A stretch of 64,000 bases of DNA, taken from Panopea generosa (lineage: Eukaryota; Mollusca; Bivalvia; Adapedonta; Hiatellidae). The stretch lies in assembly GCA_029582155.1 (NCBI GenBank), contig CM055911.1:23246014-23310013 (forward strand). The letters are read 5' to 3'. Under the pieces are notes generated by a model. It had not been told where the DNA came from. It did not search any database and saw nothing but the letters and a program-made list of their open reading frames with translations. Position 1 is the stretch's first letter. Each line of letters begins with the position of its first letter. Both the position numbers and the translations under genes were made by a program. Shown in pieces: positions 51,401-54,828 of this stretch.

Positions 51401-53848
51401 AGTCTAACTATAGATCTGACTGCAGTGTATATGACTGTATATGGTCTAACTATACATCTGACTGCAGTATATATGACTGTATATGGTCTATCTATAGATC
51501 TGACTGCAGTGTATATGACTGTATATGGCCTTACTATAGATCTGACTGCAGTGTATATGACTGTATATGGCCTAACTATACGTCTGACTGCAGTGTATAT
51601 GACTGTATATGGTCTAACTATATGTCTGACTGCAGTGTATATGACTGTATATGCTCTAACTATACGTCTGACTGCAGTGTATATGACTATATGGTCTAAC
51701 TATACATCTGACTGCAGTGTATATGACTGTAAATGCTCTAACTATACATCTGACTGCAGTGTATATGACTGTATATGGTCTAACTATACATCTGACTGCA
51801 GTGTATATGACTGTTTATGCTTTAACTATACATCTGACTGCAGTGTATATGACTGTATATGGTCTAACTATACATCTGACTGCAGTGTATATGACTGTAT
51901 ATGGTTTAACTATACATCTGACTGCAGTGTTTATGACTGTATATGGTCTAACTATAGATCTGACTGCAGTGTATATGACTGTATATGGTCTAACTATAGA
52001 TCTGACTGCAGTGTATATGACTGTATATGGTCTAACTATACATCTGACTACAGTGAATATGACTATATGGTCTAACTATACGTCTGACTGCAGTGTATAT
52101 GACTGTATATGTTCTAATTATACATCTGACTGCAGTGTATATGCTCTAACTATACATCTGACTGCAGTGTATATGACTGTATATGTTTTAACTATACATC
52201 TGACTGCAGTGTATATGACTGTATATGTTCTAATTATACATCTGACTGCAGTGTATATGCTCTAACTATACATCTGACTGCAGTGTATATGACTGTATAT
52301 GCTTTAACTATACATCTGACTGCAGTGTATATGACTGTATATGTTTTAACTATACATCTGACTGCAGTGTATATGACTGTATATGGTCTAACTATAGATC
52401 TGACTGCAGTGTATATGACTGTATATGTTCTAACTATAGATCTGACTGCAGTGTATATGACTGTATATGGCCTAACTATAGATCTGACTGCAGTGTATAT
52501 GACTGTATATGGTCTAACTATACGTCTGACTGCAGTGTATATGACTGTATATGGTCTAACTATACGTCTGACTGCAGTGTATATGACTGTATATGTTCTA
52601 ACTATAGATCTGACTGCAGTGTATATGACTGTATATGGTCTAACTATACATCTGACTGCAGTGTATATGACTGTATATGTTCTAACTATACATCTGACTG
52701 CAGTGTATATGACTGTATATGGCCTAACTATACATCTGACTGCAGTGTATATGACTGTATATGGTCTAACTATACATCTGACTGCAGTGTATATGACTGT
52801 ATATGCTCTAACTATACGTCTGACTGCATTGTATATGACTGTATATGGTCTAACTATACGTCTGACTGCAGTGTATATGACTATATGGTCTAACTATACA
52901 TCTGACTGCAGTGTATATGACTGTATATGGTCTAACTATACGTCTGACTGCAGTGTATATGGCTGTATATGGTGAATATGACTATATGGTCCAACTATAG
53001 ATCTGACTGCAGTGTATATGACTGTATATGCTCTAACTATACATTTGACTGCATTGTATATGACTGTATATGGTCTAACTATACGTCTGACTGCAGTGTA
53101 TATGACTATATGGTCTAACTATATGTCTGACTGCAGTGTATATGACTGTATATGGTCTAACTATAGATCTGACTGCAGTGTATATGACTATATGGTCTAA
53201 CTATAGATCTTACTGCTGTGTATATGGTCTAACTATAGGTCTGACTGCAGTGATTATGACTTTATGCTCTAACTATAGATCTTACTGCAGTGAATAAGAC
53301 TGTATATGGTCTAACTATAGATCTGACTGCAGTGTATATGACTGTATATGGTCCAACTATAGATCTGTGTATATGACTGTATATAGTCAAGACTAGGATG
53401 AAAAATTTTCTTGAAGTCACATGCTTTTATCATCAGATGCAAATCAAATAAATCTGACTGAAATTTTACGATTTGCATGTTCATGGTTCATTATTCATGG
53501 GACGAATAATATTACTTATTGAACACCCTTTGTAAATATGTTTAAACTGTGGCTCAAGTGCCTAAGATGTTGTCATTAAATGACCACTTACCTCTCACCT
53601 CCAAGGTTGCGGGTTCGAGCCCTTGTGGAAGGACAGTGGTTCTGCTCTCAGGTCTTCCTCCATCAGTAATACTGGATATGCTTTATTCATGTGTTGAAAA
53701 TGGCATTATACAAGTTGAAAATGACCAGATTTTAGTATCGTGTGAACTGGCTTGTTATCACTTGGTTAATTCTTCTATTTACAGGGACATATTTGACGAC
53801 CTGTCACTACATCATGCTGTCTCCGCCACCAGCAAGAAACCGGATTAG
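6289..53848 (+). CDS. USP37: Ubiquitin carboxyl-terminal hydrolase 37 (USP37) orthologue, 21 coding exons, 1215 aa
   Basis: A ubiquitin-specific cysteine protease. In vertebrates USP37 is a nuclear cell-cycle deubiquitinase that removes ubiquitin from cyclin A and is itself an APC/C-Cdh1 target. Exons: 6289-6465, 7301-7463, 10950-11091, 13164-13247, 17334-17483, 24064-24201, 24559-24690, 25534-25669, 26493-26680, 27207-27272, 28297-28428, 28953-29117, 30427-30504, 31045-31126, 33664-33777, 35415-35493, 38512-39693, 41921-42087, 42794-42863, 46803-46941, 53785-53848. All introns are GT-AG and phases match throughout. Domains: PH-like (about 10-110), disordered linker (114-284), USP core starting with NLGNTCYMN (Cys293), DAHEFL at 375, CxxC at 435/438 and 484/487, HLKRYS at 508, UIMs at about 629-704, polar insert to 1070, KEN 1079-1081, His box with GHY (His1150) and Asp1167/1168. 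Human USP37 is 979 aa; the excess is mainly exon 17. USP26/29 are mammalian offshoots, so USP37 is the right name. Start: ATG with A at -3. Confidence 0.93.
7301..7463 (+). CDS. USP37: USP37 coding exon 2 (aa 60-113), PH-like domain part 2
   Basis: Acceptor GCACAG, donor GTAAAT. It continues the PH-like fold; the final helix ends HLQAIIDDIRRP, matching FLDAVHQNRLP in the vertebrate protein. Leaves in phase 1. Confidence 0.87.
8461..8519 (+). repeat. Direct duplication of a 29-bp unit
   Basis: GGAATTGCATGTATGTAAAT and its flanks occur twice in tandem just before a TIR element. Confidence 0.8.
8530..9291. mobile_element. hAT-like DNA element, 0.76 kb
   Basis: The left end, CAGGGGCCGG then AAAAGCACTCGTC, is answered at the right by GACGAGTGCTTTT and CCGACACCTG in inverse. 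It encodes nothing. It carries the second GCGCATGCGC module (8843-8852). Confidence 0.55.
9986..10259. mobile_element. MITE with long inverted arms, 274 bp
   Basis: TTTATTTTGAT (9986-9996) and its inverse (10249-10259) bound arms of about 110 bp that pair along most of their length, including ACTAATACTAG and GCATTTAAAAATGCC. It would form a hairpin in intron 2. Confidence 0.75.
10659..10876 (+). mobile_element. SINE family B copy
   Basis: tRNA-like head (GGTTTATTGGTAGAGTGCC, box B-like GGTCGTGGATTTGATC), a body with ATAATGTGACTGGGTGGGG, and a tail with GATATGACTGAAAAATTG. The body matches the 62-bp satellite at 57772-60552. Confidence 0.85.
10950..11091 (+). CDS. USP37: USP37 coding exon 3 (aa 114-160), disordered linker
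   Basis: Acceptor TTTCAG after a T-rich tract, donor GTACAA. It encodes a Ser/Thr/Lys-rich low-complexity stretch. There is no recognisable motif; the call rests on phase (1 in, 2 out) and splice signals. Confidence 0.78.
11092..12800. other. Intron 4 front part, no gene seen
   Basis: Contains GC-richer patches at 11560-11640 and 12140-12480 that look like decayed transposon DNA. The short minus-strand open frames there lack any recognisable domain. Nothing else supported. Confidence 0.4.
12826..12942 (+). mobile_element. SINE family A, 5'-truncated
   Basis: Only the 3' half of family A: TGATTCAAGTGGGAAAG through GATGGCATAAAA. Confidence 0.75.
13164..13247 (+). CDS. USP37: USP37 coding exon 4 (aa 161-188), two KEN boxes
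   Basis: Acceptor TGTCTAG, donor GTGTGT. The 28 codons hold VKENK (163-165) and GKENQ (184-186), both KEN degron cores, around an acidic DMDDWED patch. The donor lies at the first base of a 36-bp minisatellite. Confidence 0.8.
13248..13512 (+). repeat. 36-bp minisatellite starting at the exon 4 donor, about 7 units
   Basis: Unit GTGTATACAC-GTTTTTACTCTTATATGC-TGGATTTT, exact 36-bp spacing at 13334, 13370 and 13406. The first GT is the splice donor of intron 4. Because 36 is divisible by three, all frames stay open; the resulting frames are not genes. Confidence 0.95.
13528..13650 (+). mobile_element. SINE-like fragment, family F
   Basis: Shares GTTCTTCGGCC..., CTTACAGAGATGAGG and CAGGTGTGCC-type blocks with the element at 60594-60830. 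It is a fragment. Confidence 0.45.
13660..13818 (+). mobile_element. SINE family E copy
   Basis: tRNA-like head with GTGGATAGACATCGGCTGC and box B GCGGGTTTGATCCCC; the tail AGCTTTGAGCTTT then TTCAAGCTAAAATAAA recurs at 41790, 42155 and 56738. Confidence 0.7.
13831..14116 (+). mobile_element. SINE family A with 9-bp target duplication
   Basis: Complete family A body and AATCAATC tail. TTATATCTT flanks it at 13822-13830 and 14117-14125. Confidence 0.88.
14135..14292. mobile_element. MITE with CAGGGCT ends, 158 bp (unoccupied form)
   Basis: CAGGGCTGGAAAATTC at the left, GAAATTTCAAGCCCTG at the right. It is the same family as 45722-46114 but without the 231-bp insert found there; its intact TTAA is at the matching place. 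Confidence 0.82.
14480..14895 (+). repeat. Tandem duplication of about 185-190 bp
   Basis: CTACAAAGAGGCA recurs at about 14489, 14678 and 14860, with AACAAACTATATCAGAAAAT and ATAAAATGGCCG in each unit. Two full copies plus a partial third. Confidence 0.85.
14930..16085. other. Intron 4 tail, with a hAT-like terminus
   Basis: Contains a GT microsatellite near 15197 and a GC-rich patch, 15480-15590, with inverted GGCAGGGCGG/CCCGCCCTGCC. GGGGAAACACTG at 15579-15590 looks like a lone hAT right end. No gene. Confidence 0.45.
16086..16653. mobile_element. TIR element, 568 bp
   Basis: TTTAAAGGGAATATATC at 16086 is inverted as ATATATTCCCTTTAAA ending at 16653. The interior shares long stretches (GAAAAGGGGTTT, TTTGGTGGATTTG, GACATTTATAGCATTTTTTC) with 61230-61691. 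Confidence 0.75.
16721..16996 (-). mobile_element. SINE family A, reverse, 9-bp target duplication
   Basis: Complete copy on the minus strand. TTGTTTAGA flanks at 16712-16720 and 16997-17005. Confidence 0.88.
17334..17483 (+). CDS. USP37: USP37 coding exon 5 (aa 189-238), linker with CDK-type site
   Basis: Acceptor TTTAG, donor GTAGTA. The donor is fixed by phase: reading on in frame meets TAG at once, while splicing after AC joins to exon 6 to give QNTKRQPG. TPVK (190-193) fits the CDK consensus. The rest is Ser/Asn-rich. Confidence 0.8.
17557..20978. mobile_element. Tc1/mariner-like non-autonomous element, 3.42 kb, TA-flanked
   Basis: The ends CAGACCCTAAACCGCTCAAG are exact inverted copies, extending imperfectly to about 36 bp. 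TA flanks both sides (17555-17556, 20979-20980). Just inside each end, a 28-bp block beginning GCACTCAATCTGCACTCC occurs in direct orientation (17600-17627, 20866-20893), amid further GCGCTCCGTTTGC-like repeats. The 3-kb interior is AT-rich with no transposase; one 116-codon frame at 19088-19438 has no known domain. Superfamily is inferred from TA and CAG ends only. Confidence 0.75.
21000..22200. other. Intron 5 middle, dispersed repeat modules
   Basis: TAGCACCTTCATTTTTCAT plus TCTTAACCAAACTTGCACAG occurs near 21667 and 21940, with a GGGGTCAAATTTGGGG module between. No gene. Confidence 0.45.
22440..22705. mobile_element. MITE with inverted ends around TAAATTCATCAATA
   Basis: TAAATTCATCAATA and GAGTCTGAGA near 22447-22485 are inverted at 22665-22702. 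A further direct half-copy lies at 22208-22270, so two overlapping insertions are likely. Confidence 0.65.
22997..23212. mobile_element. piggyBac-like MITE, 216 bp, TTAA-flanked
   Basis: TTAA at 22997-23000 precedes TCCTTGACTCCATA; the right end reads TATGGAGCAAAGGG then TTAA at 23209-23212. Same family as the insert at 45821-46051. Confidence 0.75.
23400..23630. repeat. Dispersed repeat G, copy 1
   Basis: ACAAGTTGATAATTCAATC, TTGATATTGGTTGC and ACACTACATTGTTTCAC recur in the same order at 25275-25435. Confidence 0.7.
24064..24201 (+). CDS. USP37: USP37 coding exon 6 (aa 239-284), linker ending at the catalytic core
   Basis: Acceptor TTACCAG, donor GTAGGT. TPIK (250-253) is a CDK-type site, followed by RARL (254-257), an RxL cyclin-docking-like motif. 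The exon ends in a Gln run, QQQSLQG, which matches QQQQLQG just before the Cys box in vertebrate USP37. Confidence 0.88.
24268..24366 (-). mobile_element. SINE family B tail fragment, reverse
   Basis: TATGGTGTTTAGCATCACTT then TTCAACAATTGTTCAGTC is the family B 3' end in reverse. Confidence 0.7.
24428..24482 (+). mobile_element. SINE family A tail fragment
   Basis: AGCCTTCAATGGTATAAAAA then TGGTGCTAAATATTCAAAC matches the 3' tail of family A. It ends about 75 bp before the Cys-box exon. Confidence 0.6.
24559..24690 (+). CDS. USP37: USP37 coding exon 7 (aa 285-328), catalytic Cys box
   Basis: Acceptor TTTTACAG, donor GTAAGT. It encodes NLGNTCYMNAILQSLF, the USP Cys box; Cys293 is the nucleophile. 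The helix after it matches the family. Confidence 0.96.
25275..25435. repeat. Dispersed repeat G, copy 2
   Basis: Same ordered blocks as 23400-23630, diverged by many substitutions and gaps. Confidence 0.7.
25534..25669 (+). CDS. USP37: USP37 coding exon 8 (aa 329-374)
   Basis: Acceptor TTTCCAG, donor GTAAGT. Joined to exon 7 it reads SLYYALVKLL, then a basic helix ending AKRFSGYGQH, matching AERFSGYMQN just upstream of DAHEFL in the vertebrate protein. Confidence 0.93.
25949..25967 (+). repeat. Run of 19 G after a T run
   Basis: A homopolymer G tract in intron 8, on the sense strand. Length may be unreliable in the assembly. Confidence 0.85.
26105..26392 (+). mobile_element. SINE family B copy
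   Basis: Clear head (GTGGTCTAGTGGTAGAATG, box B AGGTTTGATCCCC), a body with ATAATATGACGGGGTATCAT, and the tail CAATATGACTGAAAAATTG. It ends about 100 bp before exon 9. Confidence 0.85.
26493..26680 (+). CDS. USP37: USP37 coding exon 9 (aa 375-436), DAHEFL and first zinc Cys
   Basis: Acceptor TTCCCAG, donor GTAAGT. It starts with DAHEFL, the USP QQDAHEFL box. It holds NKENG (KEN at 403-405) in a Gly/Asn-rich loop and NFEFEVVHNIAC, whose Cys435 opens the first zinc knuckle. Confidence 0.94.
26681..27206. other. Intron 9, nothing recognised
   Basis: AT-rich intron without a repeat or open frame that I can name. Confidence 0.5.
27207..27272 (+). CDS. USP37: USP37 coding exon 10 (aa 437-458), second zinc Cys
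   Basis: Weak acceptor CTATAAG, strong donor GTAAGT. It encodes CHEQVSKVEQFLDISLDLP. Cys438 completes CxxC with Cys435, and FLDISLDLP is the usual USP strand after the knuckle. Confidence 0.93.
27933..28142. mobile_element. MITE, 210 bp, with a 19-bp central palindrome
   Basis: The ends CCTTACA (27933) and TGTAAGG (28142) are inverted, with GTTTT on each side. The core TCATTTATTATTTAATTTA (28009-28027) is exactly inverted at 28049-28067 around a 21-nt loop; the outer arms also pair loosely. Confidence 0.75.
28297..28428 (+). CDS. USP37: USP37 coding exon 11 (aa 459-502), second zinc knuckle
   Basis: Acceptor CAACAG, donor GTAACA. SLQDALGLFF is followed by YTCEKCGHNKS, with Cys484 and Cys487 as the second CxxC. 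Matches SLDLFFRAEELEYSCEKC of human USP37. Confidence 0.95.
28429..28952. other. Intron 11, nothing recognised
   Basis: T-rich intron; no repeat family or open frame identified. Confidence 0.5.
28953..29117 (+). CDS. USP37: USP37 coding exon 12 (aa 503-557), HLKRYS strand
   Basis: Acceptor TTGTAG, donor GTCTGT. VFILHLKRYS is a USP hallmark. VGQNVLVPQYITLQNHC matches the IGQQVIIPRYLTLSSHC segment of human USP37. Confidence 0.95.
29230..29490 (-). mobile_element. SINE family B, reverse
   Basis: Tail first (GTGTTTAGCATAGC, TTCAACAATTTTCAG), then the body in reverse and head remnants (GCATGTGAGGCGG). A C-rich run follows. Confidence 0.82.
29619..29892 (-). mobile_element. SINE family A, reverse arm of an inverted pair
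   Basis: Full reverse copy ending at GAGCTAATCAAGCCAGGCC, head to head with the next SINE only about 40 bp away. Confidence 0.85.
29930..30203 (+). mobile_element. SINE family A, forward arm of an inverted pair
   Basis: Head TTACTTCAGTTAGTAAAACG and box B TAGTTTGAATCCCC; complete body and decayed tail. Confidence 0.83.
30427..30504 (+). CDS. USP37: USP37 coding exon 13 (aa 558-583)
   Basis: Acceptor TTTTCAG, donor GTAAGT. A short polar exon in the insert that splits the catalytic core. TPSRRKLDY contains an RxL-type motif. Supported by splice sites and by phase 2 in and out. Confidence 0.8.
31045..31126 (+). CDS. USP37: USP37 coding exon 14 (aa 584-611)
   Basis: Acceptor CTTTCAG, donor GTATAT. 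It reads YRFNKKGLTPDAHQT, comparable to the KKFTFKSK region of vertebrates. Polar; supported by phase 2 in and 0 out. Confidence 0.78.
31213..31440 (+). mobile_element. SINE-like element, family D
   Basis: Head GCATGGTAGAGCACTGGCC, box B CCGTGGGCTTGATCC, then CCTTGAGCAAGACACTTTAT, a block common in invertebrate SINEs. Confidence 0.65.
31783..32012 (+). mobile_element. SINE family A, 3'-truncated
   Basis: Head TTAGCTCAGTAGATAGCGCG and most of the body; the tail after GGTAACTGATCG is missing. Confidence 0.82.
32155..32740. repeat. Dispersed repeat H, copy 1, with an ATTC microsatellite
   Basis: TTTTTGGAAGACAAGCGAAG and CAAATAGTTTCAAAATGCA recur near 42956-43110. A CATT repeat lies at about 32629-32651. 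Confidence 0.5.
32741..33480. other. Intron 14 stretch, nothing recognised
   Basis: AT-rich with a G run near 33280; no gene or named repeat. Confidence 0.4.
33485..33640 (+). mobile_element. SINE family C fragment
   Basis: Begins at the box B region (GGTTGTGGGTTCGAGTCC) and keeps the tail GTTTTGAAAATGGCGTTAA. It ends just before exon 15. Confidence 0.65.
33664..33777 (+). CDS. USP37: USP37 coding exon 15 (aa 612-649), UIM 1
   Basis: Acceptor TCCCACAG, donor GTTAGT. DTDFARAIEMSIKEQEE fits the ubiquitin-interacting motif: acidic lead, Phe633, Ala636, Ser640, Glu643. UIMs help this enzyme grip polyubiquitin. Confidence 0.92.
33803..34185 (+). mobile_element. Two joined SINE family C copies
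   Basis: Head GACCAAGTGGTCCAAGG at 33803 and a second head, GCGGTCTACCGGTCTAAAGC, near 33990; one shared tail. The 124-codon frame across them is not a gene. Confidence 0.7.
34895..35103. mobile_element. MITE, 209 bp, with near-perfect 33-bp inverted ends
   Basis: AGGCCATGATAAATTAATTG continuing to ATTATCATCC at the left, and its inverse (one mismatch) ending AATGGCCT at 35103. The centre is a run of A and T. Confidence 0.88.
35415..35493 (+). CDS. USP37: USP37 coding exon 16 (aa 650-675), UIM 2
   Basis: Acceptor TCTTCAG, donor GTAATG. DGSLAQVLELSRRDD is a UIM with Val in place of the usual Ala, matching LLAAVLEISKRDA (UIM1) of human USP37, which has the same Val. Ser669 is conserved. Confidence 0.88.
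35494..36720. repeat. Intron 16 front, duplicated ~500-bp block
   Basis: CAATCACAATGTTATTGCTG, ATAAAGATGTTT and CAGGAGTGAAAAACTC occur first at about 35680-35970 and again at about 36237-36510, a diverged direct duplication. No gene. Confidence 0.6.
36745..37340. repeat. 108-bp tandem repeat, about 5.5 units
   Basis: CAAATGTTTATAATGC recurs at 36871, 36979 and 37087. 108 is a multiple of three, which explains the 170-codon minus-strand frame; it is not a gene. Alternating variants (ACGTCTAT and TTGCCTAT) suggest a two-unit higher order. Confidence 0.92.
37400..38220. other. Intron 16 rear, nothing recognised
   Basis: No repeat family or gene seen. Confidence 0.4.
38223..38462 (+). mobile_element. 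SINE family C copy
   Basis: Head GAGTGGTCTAAAGCGCTGTC, box B AAGGTTTGAGTCCC, tail GTGTTGAAAATGGTGTTAAA. It ends about 50 bp before giant exon 17. Confidence 0.82.
38512..39693 (+). CDS. USP37: USP37 coding exon 17 (aa 676-1069), UIM 3 and giant polar insert
   Basis: Acceptor after a long T tract, donor GTAGGT; 1182 nt, phase 1 in and out. It opens with EEEMFQWAIEQSLRETD, a third UIM (Phe694, Ala697, Ser701, Glu704). About 365 residues follow that are rich in Ser, Asn, Asp, Thr and Lys, with no predicted fold and no known domain. This insert accounts for most of the extra length over human USP37. Confidence 0.9.
39694..40300. other. Intron 17 front, nothing recognised
   Basis: No repeat family or gene seen. 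Confidence 0.4.
40300..41115. repeat. Degenerate repeat with about three ~150-200-bp units
   Basis: CACACAGTGACAGAGGACAT, CACACAATGATAGAGGACAT and ATACAATGATAGAGAGCTTT mark successive units, each followed by GAGAGGAAGTG-like words. Non-coding; the open frames through it have no domain. Confidence 0.6.
41790..41885 (+). mobile_element. SINE family E tail fragment
   Basis: CCGGTACTGGTTCTACC, GACTCGAGAATGATCC and GCAATCAAGCTAAGTAAA. It ends about 35 bp before exon 18. Confidence 0.65.
41921..42087 (+). CDS. USP37: USP37 coding exon 18 (aa 1070-1125), C-terminal KEN box
   Basis: Acceptor ACTACAG, donor GTGGGA. DDKENKLPD holds a KEN box at 1079-1081, matching DENKENKTPEG, the functional KEN of human USP37. 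EVDGFIQEYID resembles EVDWLQQYD in human. Confidence 0.92.
42150..42335 (+). mobile_element. SINE family E copy
   Basis: Head TTAGTGCAGTGGATAAGGTG, box B TGCGGTTTCGATCTC, and the family E tail. Confidence 0.7.
42431..42645 (-). mobile_element. SINE family B, reverse
   Basis: ATGGTGTTTAGCGTCGC, then the reversed body with TATCCCACCTAGTCGC; the head end is lost. Confidence 0.8.
42794..42863 (+). CDS. USP37: USP37 coding exon 19 (aa 1126-1148), His box part 1
   Basis: Acceptor CATTACAG, donor GTATGT. LPYTYRLVSIVNHMGISSST leads into GHY of the next exon, as in LPHSYRLISVVSHIGSTSSSGHY of vertebrates. Confidence 0.95.
42953..43110. repeat. Dispersed repeat H, copy 2
   Basis: TTTTTGGAAGGCAAGCAAAG and GTTTCAAAACGCATTTACC match 32155-32740 in the same order. 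Confidence 0.5.
43830..44264 (+). CDS. ORF with an N-terminal 2A-like peptide, probable mobile-element gene fragment
   Basis: Open from 43830 to a stop at 44262-44264, with the first in-frame ATG at 43941, so 107 codons from ATG or 144 from the open start. MLITLCGDVERNPGP ends in a perfect match to the 2A core D-V/I-E-x-N-P-G-P, which makes ribosomes skip the last Gly-Pro bond. In invertebrates such peptides sit at the start of non-LTR retrotransposon proteins and some innate-immune proteins. The rest (about 92 residues) includes YHGVCIFSNALL, DMDSELHAGDYLYRY and NPNEMPFNISEI. From memory this order of motifs loosely resembles papain-like protease domains in other transposon proteins; that is a guess. 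It lies whole inside USP37 intron 19 on the sense strand and has no splice link to it. Confidence 0.6.
   Translation, partial: TGDIKIDWSCTSLLNSFDFGETSEYEGLFVKLSYRLFMLITLCGDVERNPGPPRYQFTKCPEMDIFTRVIKYSVNFHTEDGVYHGVCIFSNALLKPFNSYCWKSIDMDSELHAGDYLYRYTKEILNTPHSFLNPNEMPFNISEI
44467..44970 (+). repeat. 28-bp minisatellite, about 17 units
   Basis: Unit CATCTCTCCTATGACATGTG-TTTGTTCC, with frequent small gaps. Pyrimidine-rich on the sense strand. Open frames on both strands here are repeat artefacts. Confidence 0.93.
44990..45721. other. Intron 19 stretch, nothing recognised
   Basis: AT-rich; no repeat family or gene identified. Confidence 0.4.
45722..46114. mobile_element. MITE with CAGGGCT ends, 393 bp, carrying a nested MITE
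   Basis: CAGGGCTGGAAAATTCC at the left, AACTTCAAGCCCTG at the right. Outside the insert it matches 14135-14292 (GGACGAGTAAGATTT, GACCTTAATATTT, GGATGAGTAGCTTTTA). Confidence 0.82.
45821..46051. mobile_element. piggyBac-like MITE nested in the CAGGGCT MITE, 231 bp
   Basis: TTTA at 45821 (decayed TTAA), then TTTACTCCATATG; at the right CATATGAAGTAAAGGG and TTAA 46048-46051. An inner hairpin, AACCTGTTCTGATTGC over GCAATCAGAACTGGTT, lies near 45945-45985. Confidence 0.82.
46138..46705 (+). mobile_element. SINE family A split by a SINE C insertion
   Basis: The first part (46138-46316) has the body (ATGATTGATATACAATATTG). The second part (46569-46705) resumes with GGAGATGGG, CTTCCAGGATCCCAGG and GACGGCAAAAAAGATGATGC. 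The two halves meet exactly at the target duplication of the inner SINE. Confidence 0.85.
46317..46568 (+). mobile_element. SINE family C nested in SINE A, 11-bp target duplication
   Basis: Head GAGTGGTCTAAGGCGCC, box B AGGTTCGATTCC, tail GTGTTGAAAATGGCGTTAAA and an A-rich end. CTTGTGGAGAT flanks it at 46306-46316 and 46569-46579. Confidence 0.92.
46803..46941 (+). CDS. USP37: USP37 coding exon 20 (aa 1149-1194), catalytic His and end of USP fold
   Basis: Acceptor TTACCAG, donor GTAAGT. HYLSDVYDMKKKGWYSFDD carries catalytic His1150 and the polarising acidic residue (Asp1167 or 1168). GYIFFYMSK closes the USP domain. Confidence 0.96.
47294..47646. mobile_element. hAT-like MITE, 353 bp
   Basis: CAGTGTTATTTTTTTC at the left and GGAAAAAAAACACTG at the right. 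The interior has AT-rich arms with TTCCCAATG/CCAATTCCAAGGG-type words. No ORF of note. Confidence 0.65.
47853..48085 (+). mobile_element. SINE family C copy
   Basis: Head CCTGTGGTCTAAGGTGTC, box B AGGTTCAAGTCCC and body GGACGGTGGTTCTGCTCAGG; the tail is decayed. Confidence 0.82.
48527..53388 (+). repeat. 42-bp minisatellite, about 115-120 units, 4.86 kb in intron 20
   Basis: Unit CTAACTATACATCTGACTGC-AGTGTATATGACTGTATATG-GT. Variation is concentrated at two places: CAT, CGT or GAT before CTGAC, and GGT, GCT or GTT at the end; GTT and GAT tend to occur in the same unit. 42 is 14 codons, so frames of up to about 300 codons stay open on both strands, reading LTAVYMTVYGLTIH on the plus. Units with 2-bp or 10-bp deletions break the frame repeatedly and are kept, so there is no sign of coding selection. 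Confidence 0.97.
53545..53712 (+). mobile_element. SINE family C, internally deleted
   Basis: Head GTGGCTCAAGTGCCTAAG, box B GCGGGTTCGAGCCC, then a jump to GTGGAAGGACAGTGG and the tail GTGTTGAAAATGGCATT. It ends 72 bp before the last exon. Confidence 0.78.
53785..53848 (+). CDS. USP37: USP37 coding exon 21 (aa 1195-1215) and stop
   Basis: Acceptor TTTACAG at 53784. It reads DIFDDLSLHH, matching EIFDELLETE of human USP37, and stops at TAG 53846-53848. It lies 6.8 kb from exon 20, beyond the 42-bp array, and only about 70 bp after a SINE. Confidence 0.92.
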
Positions 53849-54395
53849 TAACAAGACTGAAAAATTCAAATTTTATTTTTATATTTTCAACCCATGAACA
53901 GACCCAGTTATGTGAAAACTGAGTGTGCTATTTAAGGTTCTATTTACAGACTTTGTGTCTTAATTTCATGCAATACGCATCATGTACATCATGTAATTTT
54001 CAGGAAAAGGGTTGTCTTGTAATTTGTCAAAATTCAACTGCTATGTGTCCCTTTAAAAAACAAAAATTCAGCTGCGATGTGTCCCTTTAAAACAAAGGTT
54101 TTTCGTTAAAGCGATTGTTGTAGACGCTGTCTTAAGAATTATTCTGTTAGCAGTTTTGAAATATTTTGAAGTATAACAGGACAAATTTGCTGCCAGCATG
54201 CAAATGTGGCTGTGTCTGAGTGTTTGTTAATCATTGATCACCAGTTCTAGTCTTACCATATCTGTTTATTGTGTAATTCACATACCAATAAATACATGTT
54301 GTGTCAGGAACCCAAAATGCCAAATATTATAATTTCAAATGTTATTTTAAAATGTATGTTATTGGGCATTAAATAAAATCCATTGCCATATGGAT
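53849..54395 (+). other. USP37: USP37 3' UTR with two poly(A) signals
   Basis: AATAAA occurs at 54287-54292 and again at 54372-54377, about 440 and 525 nt after the stop. A SINE begins just after the second, so the transcript probably ends before it. The exact cleavage site cannot be read from sequence. Confidence 0.6.
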
Positions 54396-54397
54396 AC

Positions 54398-54660
54398 ATA
54401 GACTGGTAGTCTAAGCTGCTAACAACTACTAACCTTGAATCGCTGGGGTCATGGGTTTGAGTCAAGCTCAGTTAAAATAAGATGTGGGGGGAAAGTTTGC
54501 CATTTACTTAGTATGGACCAGATAATCTTGCCATGCTTTCGATTCATAACTAATGTGTATGGGGTCATCTAAAGAATATTTATCACTACTTTTTCCATTT
54601 TACACATACAAAATGACCTATTTATGTATCAATGTGCCGTAAAATACCATTCATTCATTT
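54398..54660 (+). mobile_element. SINE family C, diverged
   Basis: Head GACTGGTAGTCTAAGCTGC, box B TCATGGGTTTGAGTC and GGGGGGAAAGTTTGCC; the 3' part is replaced by other sequence ending in CATTCATTCATTT. Confidence 0.6.
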
Positions 54661-54828
54661 ATTAACTACCAGAGTCGAGGGTGCTTCCTGCACTAATAAA
54701 ATATCATATAGAAGTTATTTACTTTCAAATAATTGATATGTGAATTTCCATTTTAAACTTTTTTCCTGATAAAAATTCATGAATATAATCAGTTTACAAT
54801 GGTACCTAACTTCATGAAAACATGTTCC

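Noticed and set aside
48448-53200. Long open frames of repeated LTAVYMTVYG units on the plus strand, and IYTAVRSIVRPY on the minus
   Set aside because: They arise because the minisatellite unit is 42 bp. Units with 2-bp and 10-bp deletions break the frame freely, both strands are open, and the array lies inside an intron.
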